Positions 34,700 to 43,436 of a stretch of 64,000 nt of DNA are shown here, one piece after another. The position numbers and the translations under genes are program-made. Location: positions 248,001 to 312,000 of the forward strand of contig JANQRT010000068.1 in assembly GCA_028284385.1 (NCBI GenBank). The letters run 5' to 3'. The notes beneath the pieces were generated by a model that worked only from the letters and a program-made list of their open reading frames with translations, was not told the DNA's origin and ran no database searches. Positions within the stretch are counted from its first letter, which is position 1; each line of letters begins with the position of its first letter. The stretch comes from Opitutaceae bacterium. Its GTDB lineage: Bacteria > Verrucomicrobiota > Verrucomicrobiia > Opitutales > Opitutaceae.

Positions 34700-35965
34700 T
34701 CATCTCTTTTGCCCAATGCAATACAGATGCTCTGAGCCTCGAATGAACCACTGGCCATTCGCGATTGCCGGGGAGGCCTGCACCTGCTCGTTCAGTTTAT
34801 TTGTCGCCACAATTTCAATACTCTTTCCGGGCTTGATGACTGTCATGTCTCCAGTATCCGAAATGAAACAGGCATGGCCTTGCAATGATACCGAGGAAGC
34901 TCCATGTTCGCGGCCAATCTTTTCGTTCCAATAGACTTCTCCGCTTGCCCCATCGATGCAGCTGGCTTTGCCTTTGTCGGATACCACTAGAAAAAAATTA
35001 TCAATCGCTACCGGACTTGGCACATAGGAAGCGTCTCGAAACACTCTCCATACTTCGTGCGTGTTCGTTACGTTGCCAGATCCGCGTGGGTCGATTCCCA
35101 GCATGAACCGCTCTGGCCAGCCGCACGTCATAAAGAGGTATGTGCCGTTATACACCATTGAGGCGACGAATTGTTCGGTTGGGCCATCCATAATCCATTG
35201 TCGACTTCCGGAATCGGGATCATAGCTGGCCACACACATGTTTCCCGAAAGCATCAGTTGATCTCTCCCATCAATATTGCGGATTATGGGAGTGCAATAG
35301 CTTCGTGTTCTATTAGGCCGATCGATTTTCCAGACCGTCTCGCCAGTATCCTTTTTCAGGGAGATGATATAGGAGTCGCCATCATGATCGCCGTTTATGA
35401 TTACCGTGTCCTTCCAGAGAACCGGATTCGAGCTGTATCCATGGATACTGGAAAAAGGTCCTGGCCTCTTTTCCCAAACCTTCCGACCTTCAAAATCGTA
35501 AGCGGCTACGTACATCCTGTCCTTGTCTAGGAAAGTGACGTAAATCCGATTTCCATCCGTTACAGGCGTACTCGAGGCGTAGCTATTACGCCAATGCATT
35601 TCCTCGAGAGGCGAGGTTAAGATCGTTTCTCTCCAAACCGTCTTCCCCGTTTCCCTATCTATGCAGAGCAGAATCCGTTCTCTAGATTCCTCGATTGCGG
35701 TAACGATGAATACACTGTTCTGCCAGACAATCGGAGAAGCATGACCTCGACCCGGTATTTTGTTTTTCCATACGAGATTCAATTCCAGATTCCATTTCAG
35801 AGGAGCGTTCATGTCCAGACTGGAACCATCCCCTCGCGGACCTCTCCATCCTGGCCAGTTGCTTTCTCCCAACACCAGGGGGATGGATATGAAAGCCAGT
35901 AAGAGAAATACGAGTTTGCCGATGTCTGGCGACTCGACGGTATTTTGACGCGAATGGCAGTCCAT
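34700..35965 (-). CDS. Secreted PQQ-like beta-propeller protein, copy B
   Basis: A 421-residue paralogue of copy A, immediately upstream on the same strand with a 156-base spacer. A signal segment (KLVFLLLAFISIPLVLGESN) leads into WPGWRGPRGDGSSLDMNAP. Blade motifs such as ILLCIDRETGKTVWRET, YIISLKKDTGETVWKIDR and CVASYDPDSGSRQWIMDG match copy A one for one. I chose ATG 35965; the frame is open to 36019. Blade-by-blade similarity is high along the whole length, so the duplication is complete rather than partial. Confidence 0.82.
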   Translation of the reverse strand: MDCHSRQNTVESPDIGKLVFLLLAFISIPLVLGESNWPGWRGPRGDGSSLDMNAPLKWNLELNLVWKNKIPGRGHASPIVWQNSVFIVTAIEESRERILLCIDRETGKTVWRETILTSPLEEMHWRNSYASSTPVTDGNRIYVTFLDKDRMYVAAYDFEGRKVWEKRPGPFSSIHGYSSNPVLWKDTVIINGDHDGDSYIISLKKDTGETVWKIDRPNRTRSYCTPIIRNIDGRDQLMLSGNMCVASYDPDSGSRQWIMDGPTEQFVASMVYNGTYLFMTCGWPERFMLGIDPRGSGNVTNTHEVWRVFRDASYVPSPVAIDNFFLVVSDKGKASCIDGASGEVYWNEKIGREHGASSVSLQGHACFISDTGDMTVIKPGKSIEIVATNKLNEQVQASPAIANGQWFIRGSEHLYCIGQKR

Positions 35966-36019
35966 GCCGTTAGTAATGTGGCTAATGCTCGTAAATGGAC
36001 ATCTTCTTTTTTGAGTCAC

Positions 36020-36308
36020 TTCGAACAGGAAAAATCTTCGTGATATCTCACCGGTCAGGAAAGAGGGGTAGGGTGCTCTGCTTCAACCAGATTTCTTAGT
36101 TGTCATCGCGTTCTTAAATCTATTTAATCATGTTTTAAAATTATTTAGACTATTTTAATTTTAAAATAATGAATTTAAAATTATCAAAACTATTTAATAA
36201 TTTGCCAACGCAAACATTCTTACTAAGAATTAGGCGAGGCGGTTCACTGCTATTTGGCAGTCGAGCAATTTTGATGGGGCTTTTGATTTCCGGTAGCCCG
36301 AGGCGCCG
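36020..36308. other. AT-rich intergenic region, no gene seen
   Basis: From about 36110 to 36210 the sequence is almost entirely A and T, with repeated TTTAAT/ATTTAA/TTTTAAAATTA words, far from the composition of the flanking genes. It lies upstream of propeller copy B and downstream of the 36309-37445 gene. It probably holds the promoter of copy B, perhaps with a UP-element or a nucleoid-protein binding site; I see no hairpin with a T-tract. Confidence 0.5.
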
Positions 36309-37445
36309 CTAATCGCCTTGATTTCGGTAGACCTGCATGAGATCCAGCACGGATTCTCGTAAGGAAAAAAGGTCTCTTCTTATCTCTACGATCCAGCTTT
36401 TACCCTTCATCTCAAGGCCGGCAGCCGCTTCTAAAGTGGCGATGGTCAAGTGGACGATGTGCAAGGCTCTCTTCAGGGTGGCGACCACAAAGCCAGGTTC
36501 CGGATCCATCCCCTCCGCGACTTCTTCCAAAGCTGCAATTAGTTTGCTAACAGTAAGCTGAGAGTGCCAAAGCAATTGGTTCCAAGGATTGTTGGAATCG
36601 TCGCTGAGCAGCTTTCTCGACTCCGTTTCGTAAAAGATGCGAGAAGTGAGGTCCATCATCCTGCTGATGAGCGGATGGTTGGGCATGTATTCCTCTTCTT
36701 CGAAGCTGTTTTCTTCGATTTCCTCCTCGATCCAGTCTTCTCCTGGCTCTTCCTCGATTTCCACCGACTCGATTTCCCAGCCCATCGCTTCAGCTATGAT
36801 GTCTTCGCAATGAGGGTCGTCCTCGTACTTTTCGAAAAGCTCCAGGAGCATATCGCTTCGAGCGTCTGACTTCTGAAGATAGGCCTCCCATTGGAACTCG
36901 TTCATCTCTCCGTCCTCAGGAAGGTCGTCATTCTCGGGCTGGATTGCTTGGGACAGTTGGTCCATGAACTGAAGCATGGCCTGCTGATTTTTTCGCCGTT
37001 GGTCTTGCTCATCCTTTTTGGAGAGCCTCCATTGGGGCAAGGTTACTCGCCATTGAAAGTAGGGGCTCTCGATTAGGACCCGGCCGTTCGATTCGCTAAA
37101 CCATTCCAGGTAAAGGCAGTTCCCCATGACGTAATCGATCTTGGCCCGGTTCGCGAAATCCTTTTCAAAGGTTTCTGGATTGGCTGGCAGCTTCACTTTC
37201 TTGGAGGCGGTCATATCGCCGACTAGACCATTCTGAAAGAGATCCAGGCCGGAATAATCCCCTTCCTGGGGATCCGGATTTTTGAAAATAAGTCTAGCTC
37301 CGGCTAGATCGCTGTAGCAGTTGCCCTTCAAATTCAGCTCGATGGGTTTGTTCAAACCTTTGAGCCAAATAAGTCCGATCACCATTCCTGGAACCTTGTT
37401 TTGGATCTCTCCTTTGACGACGTGTTTTTCGATCCTCCAGGCCAT
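36309..37445 (-). CDS. Uncharacterised acidic cytoplasmic protein (378 aa)
   Basis: I do not recognise this protein. The N-terminal ~140 residues are strand-rich (AWRIEKHVVKGEIQNKVPG, GLIWLKGLNKPIELNLKGNCYSDLAG, LIESPYFQWRVTLPQWRLS). A central region of ~110 residues is strongly acidic (EEEPGEDWIEEEIEENSFEE in part). The C-terminal ~100 residues are a helical bundle (LTVSKLIAALEEVAEG, LHIVHLTIATLEAAAGLEM). There is no signal peptide or membrane helix. It lies just downstream of the histidine kinase gene on the same strand (109-base gap). Confidence 0.75.
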   Translation of the reverse strand: MAWRIEKHVVKGEIQNKVPGMVIGLIWLKGLNKPIELNLKGNCYSDLAGARLIFKNPDPQEGDYSGLDLFQNGLVGDMTASKKVKLPANPETFEKDFANRAKIDYVMGNCLYLEWFSESNGRVLIESPYFQWRVTLPQWRLSKKDEQDQRRKNQQAMLQFMDQLSQAIQPENDDLPEDGEMNEFQWEAYLQKSDARSDMLLELFEKYEDDPHCEDIIAEAMGWEIESVEIEEEPGEDWIEEEIEENSFEEEEYMPNHPLISRMMDLTSRIFYETESRKLLSDDSNNPWNQLLWHSQLTVSKLIAALEEVAEGMDPEPGFVVATLKRALHIVHLTIATLEAAAGLEMKGKSWIVEIRRDLFSLRESVLDLMQVYRNQGD

Positions 37446-37554
37446 TTGATGATCTAGTTTTATGCGGCTAGGTCGCTTGTCAATGACAGGGTTCGGCGCG
37501 GGACCGTTTCGCGTGGCCGTTGCTATTGCCCTTGAGCAGTGGTTGACTTGGTCT

Positions 37555-40437
37555 CTACAGGGAAAGCGTCGTCTGCTTCTCGAGGATCCCGTTGATCAAG
37601 TCCACGAGCTTCCTGATCGAGAAGGGCTTGTTCACGTACGCGTCGATTTCAATCTTGTCGGCTTTTGAGCTCATCGTTTCCGATTGGGGTAGTCCTGACA
37701 TAACTACAACGCGCAGGTTGGGGTAGATTTTACGCACAGCCGTAGCCAGTTGAGTCCCGTGCATTTTAGGCATGATTGCGTCGGTAAGGAGCAGATTGAT
37801 GTTTTCGTCGAAGTTCGAGGCTAGCTCGATGGCCTCCTCTCCGTCTTTGGCAATCAGTAGCCGATAGCCGCTTTGTCCGAGCCCCAGTTCCAGGATTTCG
37901 CGTACCTGTCCCTGGTCTTCCGCTATCAGGATGTTGGCCTTTCCTGCTTTTCCGGCAGCTGGCAATCGGTCCATTTGCTCGTTTCCCTGATCGGGTGGCA
38001 TTTGCTGGTCTACAGCGGGAAAGAGGGCTCTGAATTTCGTTCCTTGCATTGGAATACTGGATACATCTAAATGACCATTGCTTTTGTCGACGATGCCGTA
38101 GACTATGGATAAGCCTAGGCCGGTGCCGGCTCCTTCCTTGGTCGTGAAGAAGGGCTCGAAAATCTTTCCAACGACCTCCGCTTTAATGCCGTGGCCGTTA
38201 TCTTCCACTTCCAGGTAGACGTATTTGCCGGGAATCGGGCTGCCTGTAACAAAAAGCTCGCTACCCGTTAGAGCGACTTCGCCACTTTTCAGGCAAATCG
38301 ACTTTTCATGACCGTTTGTCGCCTCCTGGGCGTTGACCACCAAGTTCATTATGACTTGCTCGATCTGGGTGGTATCGAGACGCGAATTGGCGATCCCTGG
38401 CTGAAGGTCCGTGGTAAACTGGATGTCTTCATGGATCATGCGAGAAAGCATCGGCGAAAAGCCGTTGATGATCTTATTCAAGTTGGCGACAATCGGCTTG
38501 CTGCTTTGTCTGCGGCTGAAGGAGAGTAGTCGGCTTGTTAGGACTCGAGCCCGCTCGGTGATCTTCAGTAGCTCGCTTATGTACACGCGATCGCGTGTCG
38601 AAGGATGTTCCGAATTCGACAGCAATTCGGTGAAGCCCCTCATGCCTGCTAGAAGATTATTGAAGTCATGGGCGACGCCGCCAGCGAGTTTCCCTACCGC
38701 CTCCATTTTCTGGGAGCGTCTCAACTGCTCTTCTAGTAACCGCTTATCGGATACATCTCGGAAAGTAACCAGCAAGGCTTCTGATTCTCCCATGGGAATG
38801 CGGCATGCCGTGACTTCCACGGGAAGAACGGATCCGTCAATCTGTCTGAAATCGCAATTTTTTCGCCAGTCGTCGAGAGAGTCGCCGAGCAGGCTGTCCA
38901 GGTGAATCTCTTCGAGACTAGTCTCTTCCTTAAAGAGCTGTTTCAGAGCCATTCCTTCCAGTCTCGGAGTCTGAAAGCGGTTGCTTGCCGACTCGTTAGC
39001 CTCGATTATTTGTCCATCATCGGTGGATACAAGAAGCAGAGCATCGAGGGAATTGTCGAATAGCGAACGAAACTTGGACTCGTTTCTCTGAATCGCGTTT
39101 CGAGCTTTTCTGCTTTCCGAAATATCGGTTTGAAAGGCGATGTAATGCGTCACCTCTCCCTCCTCGTTAACGAGCGGGTTGGCATCGATTTTGACCCAAT
39201 AGGGAACTCCGGTTTTGGTGTAGTTTACGAGTTCGGCGTGAAAGGCTTTTTTTCGGCGAATCCGATCTCTCATGTGAAGAATCGTATCCGTATCGCTCAG
39301 TTCGCCTTGCAGGAGGTGGCCTGGCTTGTAGCCGACTAGTTCCTCAGGCTTGTAGCCGGTCATCAGACTGAAGGCCTTGTTGAGCCAAGTAATACGACCC
39401 TCGGGATCCGTTATCACGATGGGCGAATGAACTTTCTTGGCCAGAAAGGAGAAAAGCCTGAGTTCGCCTTGTATATTCGGAATGTCGCTCTCGTCCTTGT
39501 GGAGACCAAGAATCTGGTCGTTTTTCGCGTTTGAGGCTAATTGCTTGTGCCTGGCGATGGTTGAGATCCATTTGGTTTCCGAGCTTTTGGCTGCCAAACG
39601 ATAGCGAAAATGAAAGTGGTCGGTTTCGCCCCTAATGAATTTCGTGAACTCCTCCTGAAACGCTTTTTGGTCGTCCTTGTGTATAAATTGAATCCATTCT
39701 TCCAAAGAGCAGTCCATTTGAGGGGCAGGAGCGTCGATAAGGCAGTCCAGAGGCGTAGCGAGATTGAAACGTCGATCCTCTTTTTGCATCGACCAGACAA
39801 CGATGCCTGTTTTCTCCAGGACTTTAGAATGCCCGAACTGGAAGGCGTGGGCGTCAGGCCTGCTTGAAATCCTTTCCAGGCAGCAGTTGCAGTGAATCTC
39901 GTCCGTTTCGGATCTACCCATTCGCAATGTAATGCAATACGGTTCTTTCGCATCCAAAACATCACTACCGATATTTATCCTCAGGAAGCGGGGGCCCGTT
40001 TTTTCTTTGGCTATAAGGAGCTTAGCCTCGGATTCAATGCGTTCAGTCTCTTCGGCGGCCAGCGCTGGGCACTGGCCAAGCGGGATTCGGTCGGAAATGG
40101 AGATTCCTAGAAGGGAAGCGGCTGGACCGTCACATGAGACGATCTTGAGATCGTTCCCTAGGGAGAAGTAGGTGCCCGGGAATCGAGGAGGATCGAAAAG
40201 CAGTTCATCGATACAGAACTCTAGCTGATCCAAGCGTTTATCGATATCGAGCGTATCTCCTTGAACAGCATTTATGGAAAACTTCGGCATCACAGAAGGG
40301 AAATAAATAAAGAGCTGGGAGAACGTATCCTCCTGCCACGTTTTCAATAAATCTATTATTCTGGCTCTCTCAAGGCCGGCGCGCAAATTTAAGGACGATT
40401 GGTCTAAATTATTTCCATTGACCTCAGAATTTTTCAT
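37555..40437 (-). CDS. Hybrid sensor histidine kinase with PAS domains and C-terminal receiver
   Basis: A 960-residue soluble kinase. Several PAS-like domains come first, including a LOV-related one (ITWLNKAFSLMTGY, GYKPGHLLQG, VTHYIAFQTDISE) that lacks the flavin-binding cysteine, and a further PAS (FDNSLDALLLVSTDDGQII). The HisKA phospho-acceptor is His590 in GGVAHDFNNLL, as in CckA-type kinases. ATP-binding boxes are VMNLVVNAQEA, VEDNGHGI and GTGLGLSIVYGI. The receiver carries Asp886 in LLTDAIMPKMHG. No membrane helix is seen, so it senses a cytoplasmic signal. Confidence 0.9.
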   Translation of the reverse strand: MKNSEVNGNNLDQSSLNLRAGLERARIIDLLKTWQEDTFSQLFIYFPSVMPKFSINAVQGDTLDIDKRLDQLEFCIDELLFDPPRFPGTYFSLGNDLKIVSCDGPAASLLGISISDRIPLGQCPALAAEETERIESEAKLLIAKEKTGPRFLRINIGSDVLDAKEPYCITLRMGRSETDEIHCNCCLERISSRPDAHAFQFGHSKVLEKTGIVVWSMQKEDRRFNLATPLDCLIDAPAPQMDCSLEEWIQFIHKDDQKAFQEEFTKFIRGETDHFHFRYRLAAKSSETKWISTIARHKQLASNAKNDQILGLHKDESDIPNIQGELRLFSFLAKKVHSPIVITDPEGRITWLNKAFSLMTGYKPEELVGYKPGHLLQGELSDTDTILHMRDRIRRKKAFHAELVNYTKTGVPYWVKIDANPLVNEEGEVTHYIAFQTDISESRKARNAIQRNESKFRSLFDNSLDALLLVSTDDGQIIEANESASNRFQTPRLEGMALKQLFKEETSLEEIHLDSLLGDSLDDWRKNCDFRQIDGSVLPVEVTACRIPMGESEALLVTFRDVSDKRLLEEQLRRSQKMEAVGKLAGGVAHDFNNLLAGMRGFTELLSNSEHPSTRDRVYISELLKITERARVLTSRLLSFSRRQSSKPIVANLNKIINGFSPMLSRMIHEDIQFTTDLQPGIANSRLDTTQIEQVIMNLVVNAQEATNGHEKSICLKSGEVALTGSELFVTGSPIPGKYVYLEVEDNGHGIKAEVVGKIFEPFFTTKEGAGTGLGLSIVYGIVDKSNGHLDVSSIPMQGTKFRALFPAVDQQMPPDQGNEQMDRLPAAGKAGKANILIAEDQGQVREILELGLGQSGYRLLIAKDGEEAIELASNFDENINLLLTDAIMPKMHGTQLATAVRKIYPNLRVVVMSGLPQSETMSSKADKIEIDAYVNKPFSIRKLVDLINGILEKQTTLSL

Positions 40438-40484
40438 GCGTTTGGCCTAGATCCGACGACTCATAATACCTTAATCACTGGAAA

Positions 40485-41600
40485 ATGCTCCTTACTCTGC
40501 TCAAAGAACTCATCGCCATTCCCAGCGTGAATCCGACCTATGGCGGACCGGGCGAATCGGGTGTGGAGTCCTACGTTTTGCAATGGCTTAGAGACCGTGG
40601 AATTGAAGCTCGTGTTCAGGAAGTTCTCGACGGCAGGAGAAATGTCGTCGCCAGATTAGGTGACGGCGATAAGCCTGCTACCTTGATCGAGGCCCATATG
40701 GACACGGTTGGCGTCGAAGGCTGGGCGGAAGGGAGCCCTTATGAGGCGATCGAACGGGATAATCGCCTTTACGGACGGGGCTCCTGCGACACGAAAGCAA
40801 GTCTCGCTGTCTTTATGAGCGTGGCTGCCTACTTCGCGGAGAATCCTTCCTTGTTGAAGAGGCCACTTGTTTTCGCTGCTACAGTCGACGAAGAAGCCGA
40901 GCAGCTGGGCGCCTACGAGATCATGAAGTTGAAAAAGGAATACAATATTTCCTCCGCCATCGCTGGAGAGCCTACTCGAAGCAGGATTGTGGTGGCTCAC
41001 AAGGGAGTGTGTCGCTACGTTCTTACCACTTCCGGCAAGGCGGCTCATGGTTCGACCCCTCGTCTTGGTGAAAACGCGATTTTCAAGATGAATCGAATTC
41101 TCTCTAGGCTGAGCGAGCTGGAGCAAACGCTTTCCGCTAAGGACACGGATGACGAAATGGAAAAAGGGACTCTGAACGTGGGACTTATCAAGGGAGGAAT
41201 AGGATTTAACGTCGTTCCCGATCGTTGTTTCATTGAAATCGATCGTCGACTCGGGGTTTCTGAAACGTTCTCGAAGGCGAAGCGAGAGCTGGAGGAAATC
41301 GCCTCCCTAGAGTCAGGTACCTTTTTGGAAGCCAACATCGAACGTTCGGCTGTGAATACCCCAAAAGATGATTGGTTTCCGCAGTCGCTAAAAGCCGCTT
41401 CGGAAGGGGCGGGGGAGACCTCCCAATTCTCCACTGTGTTGTACATGACCAATGCGGTGGCTTATGCCGAAGCTGGATTGCCTGCTGTTGTTTTTGGGCC
41501 TGGAGACATCGCTCAAGCCCATATGAACGACGAGTTTATCGAAATCGGCGAAATGGAAAGAAGCTACTCCATTTTGCTTTCCTATTTTGGAAGCGACTAG
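40485..41600 (+). CDS. M20-family metallopeptidase (ArgE/DapE-like deacylase)
   Basis: A 371-residue di-zinc hydrolase. Metal and catalytic motifs are EAHMDTVGV near residue 69, GRGSCDTKAS near 100 (bridging Asp) and VDEEAEQLGA near 130 (catalytic Glu-Glu). The dimerisation lid is VGLIKGGIGFNVVPDRCFIEIDRR in part, and FGPGDIAQAHMNDEFI supplies the C-terminal His ligand. It is cytoplasmic and probably releases an acyl group from an amino acid; ArgE (acetylornithine) and DapE (succinyl-diaminopimelate) cannot be told apart here, and generic peptidase activity is possible. Confidence 0.88.
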   Translation: MLLTLLKELIAIPSVNPTYGGPGESGVESYVLQWLRDRGIEARVQEVLDGRRNVVARLGDGDKPATLIEAHMDTVGVEGWAEGSPYEAIERDNRLYGRGSCDTKASLAVFMSVAAYFAENPSLLKRPLVFAATVDEEAEQLGAYEIMKLKKEYNISSAIAGEPTRSRIVVAHKGVCRYVLTTSGKAAHGSTPRLGENAIFKMNRILSRLSELEQTLSAKDTDDEMEKGTLNVGLIKGGIGFNVVPDRCFIEIDRRLGVSETFSKAKRELEEIASLESGTFLEANIERSAVNTPKDDWFPQSLKAASEGAGETSQFSTVLYMTNAVAYAEAGLPAVVFGPGDIAQAHMNDEFIEIGEMERSYSILLSYFGSD

Positions 41601-41767
41601 CCTTGAATTGTAAAAGGCTCCTACTCGGTCTTCGGTGATCGCCCGTTTAGTTTACCGTTTTCCTCTAAAGGAGGCTAGAGAGCTAAACTCGAGAGAGATT
41701 TCTGCCGATTTAGCAGGTTGCTTCGCTTCTCAATCAATGGACCCAGCGAACTTTCTATCCATTGCTT

Positions 41768-42340
41768 ATGGTCTTTGTCTTTCTAGCATTCATCGCCATC
41801 GCTTTTGCCGTCTTTTATGTCGTTCATGGCAACGCCTCGAAGAATAAGGTCTTCTTGGTTGAAGTTCTGGAAGCGATCGATGGAAGTCGGCTCAAGGTGA
41901 ATTTGGAAAACAAGCCGATTATGGTGCTTCTGGCTGGAATAGGATATCCTCCGAATGATGACAAGGCGGCCTTCGACGCCATCAATACCTTAGAGTCGAT
42001 GGTGGTTGGGAGACGTTTCAATATGGAGATATTCAAGGAGGTCCAGGGATTGATGTACGTCGATTTGAAGTCCGCCAACGACGATAGTCTTAATGAGATC
42101 ATGTTGAAGAAAGGCCTCGCTCGATTCGAGTCTCACGGCATCGGGCATGTTCCTTCTCTGATGGCCGCAGAGACCGAGGCCAAAAACAAGGCTATCGGGA
42201 TATGGGACAAGAATCGGGACCTGTTTAAACATATGACAGGCGAAGCGCTTGAGGATGAGTCGTATCTCTCCAATCATGGTGGAATCGACTCCTTTGGCGA
42301 GGATGATGGCGAAGCTGTTCGGCCCGCTTCTTTCGGCTAA
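41768..42340 (+). CDS. Membrane-anchored staphylococcal-nuclease-fold protein, probably inactive
   Basis: A 190-residue protein. An N-terminal membrane anchor (VFVFLAFIAIAFAVFYVVH) is followed by an SNase-like OB fold: VLEAIDGSRLKVNL, IMVLLAGIGYPPNDDKAAF and the C-terminal helix EAKNKAIGIWDKNRDLF. Active SNases have Arg in the VRLxGIDxPE strand and Arg in the GRxLA loop; here they are replaced (IMVLLAGIGYPP, GLMYVDLKS), so nuclease activity is doubtful. ATG 41768 is preferred to an earlier TTG. It may bind nucleic acid or another ligand in the periplasm. Confidence 0.75.
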   Translation: MVFVFLAFIAIAFAVFYVVHGNASKNKVFLVEVLEAIDGSRLKVNLENKPIMVLLAGIGYPPNDDKAAFDAINTLESMVVGRRFNMEIFKEVQGLMYVDLKSANDDSLNEIMLKKGLARFESHGIGHVPSLMAAETEAKNKAIGIWDKNRDLFKHMTGEALEDESYLSNHGGIDSFGEDDGEAVRPASFG

Positions 42341-42458
42341 GAATCCGTCCTGTTAATTCTGCTTCGCTTCCACTAAAGCCCAGTGGTCGCCGTCTGCGAA
42401 TTGACAACAAGGTCTTAAGGCGATTGTAAGGTTGGTTTTCTTAGGATAATCGTCAGTA

Positions 42459-43436
42459 ATGGACAAAGAATCGATTCCAGGCTGTTGCATGCCTACCAAT
42501 GACGCTAGCAAGGCGTGTTGTCATCAGGATTCGGATAGTGGGGCGGAATCTGAAAAGAGGTCCGTGTCTTGGGGGAGTAGGGATGGCATGGTTCTCGTGG
42601 AGGAGGGGTCTTTTCTCATGGGAACCGATAGCGAGGAAGCCTGGGATAAGGATGGAGAAAAACCCGTCCGCGAGGTGGAAGTCGACGCGTATTATATTTC
42701 TAAATACACGGTTACTAACGCGGAATTCGCAGCTTTTGTGGACGATACTGATTACGTTACCGATGCGGAAAAGTTTGGCTGGTCATACGTGTTTCACTAT
42801 TTGCTTCCCAAGTCGCTGCTCAAGCGTCTTCAGCCCCAGAACGTGCAGGGACTGGAATGGTGGTATGGCGTGGAAGGAGCTCATTGGAGGAAGCCCGAGG
42901 GCCCTGGCTCGAACATCAAGAAGAGAATGGACCACCCTGTGATACACGTGAGCTGGGCCGATGCTGAGGCCTATTGCAAATGGAAGGGACATCGCCTGCC
43001 AACCGAAGCCGAATGGGAGAAAGCGGCGCGCGGCGGCCTAGAGCAACAGATGTATGCTTGGGGTGATGAATTGACGCCGAAGGGAAAGCATCGCTGCAAC
43101 ATATGGCAGGGACGCTTCCCGCATCAGAATTCAGCCGAGGATGGCTTTGTGGGAACTGCTCCAGCCAAGTCGTTTAGAGCAAATGGATTTGGCTTGTACA
43201 ACGTTGCTGGAAACGTTTGGGAGTGGTGCAACGATTGGTTCTCTTCGGATTGGCACCTGAAAAACAAGGGTCCAAATCCTCAAGGTCCCGAATTTGGCCA
43301 AAGACGCCTTATGAAAGGCGGATCCTATCTTTGCCACTATTCCTATTGCAACCGGTACCGAGTGGCCGCTAGGACCTCGAATACGCCCGATACCTCGACG
43401 GGCAATCTTGGATTTAGAACCGTCTTAAGCGCCTAG
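42459..43436 (+). CDS. Formylglycine-generating enzyme (sulfatase-modifying factor)
   Basis: A 325-residue SUMF1/FGE protein that oxidises the active-site cysteine of type I sulfatases to formylglycine. The copper-binding catalytic pair is Cys292 and Cys297 in GGSYLCHYSYCNRYR, which marks a true aerobic FGE rather than one of the many FGE-like domains. MVLVEEGSFLMGTDSEEAW, PVIHVSWADAEAYCKW, GHRLPTEAEWEKAARGG and NVWEWCNDWFS are also conserved. The cysteine-rich N-terminus (GCCMP, ACCH) resembles other prokaryotic FGEs. No sulfatase is in the window, so it serves enzymes encoded elsewhere. Confidence 0.93.
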   Translation: MDKESIPGCCMPTNDASKACCHQDSDSGAESEKRSVSWGSRDGMVLVEEGSFLMGTDSEEAWDKDGEKPVREVEVDAYYISKYTVTNAEFAAFVDDTDYVTDAEKFGWSYVFHYLLPKSLLKRLQPQNVQGLEWWYGVEGAHWRKPEGPGSNIKKRMDHPVIHVSWADAEAYCKWKGHRLPTEAEWEKAARGGLEQQMYAWGDELTPKGKHRCNIWQGRFPHQNSAEDGFVGTAPAKSFRANGFGLYNVAGNVWEWCNDWFSSDWHLKNKGPNPQGPEFGQRRLMKGGSYLCHYSYCNRYRVAARTSNTPDTSTGNLGFRTVLSA

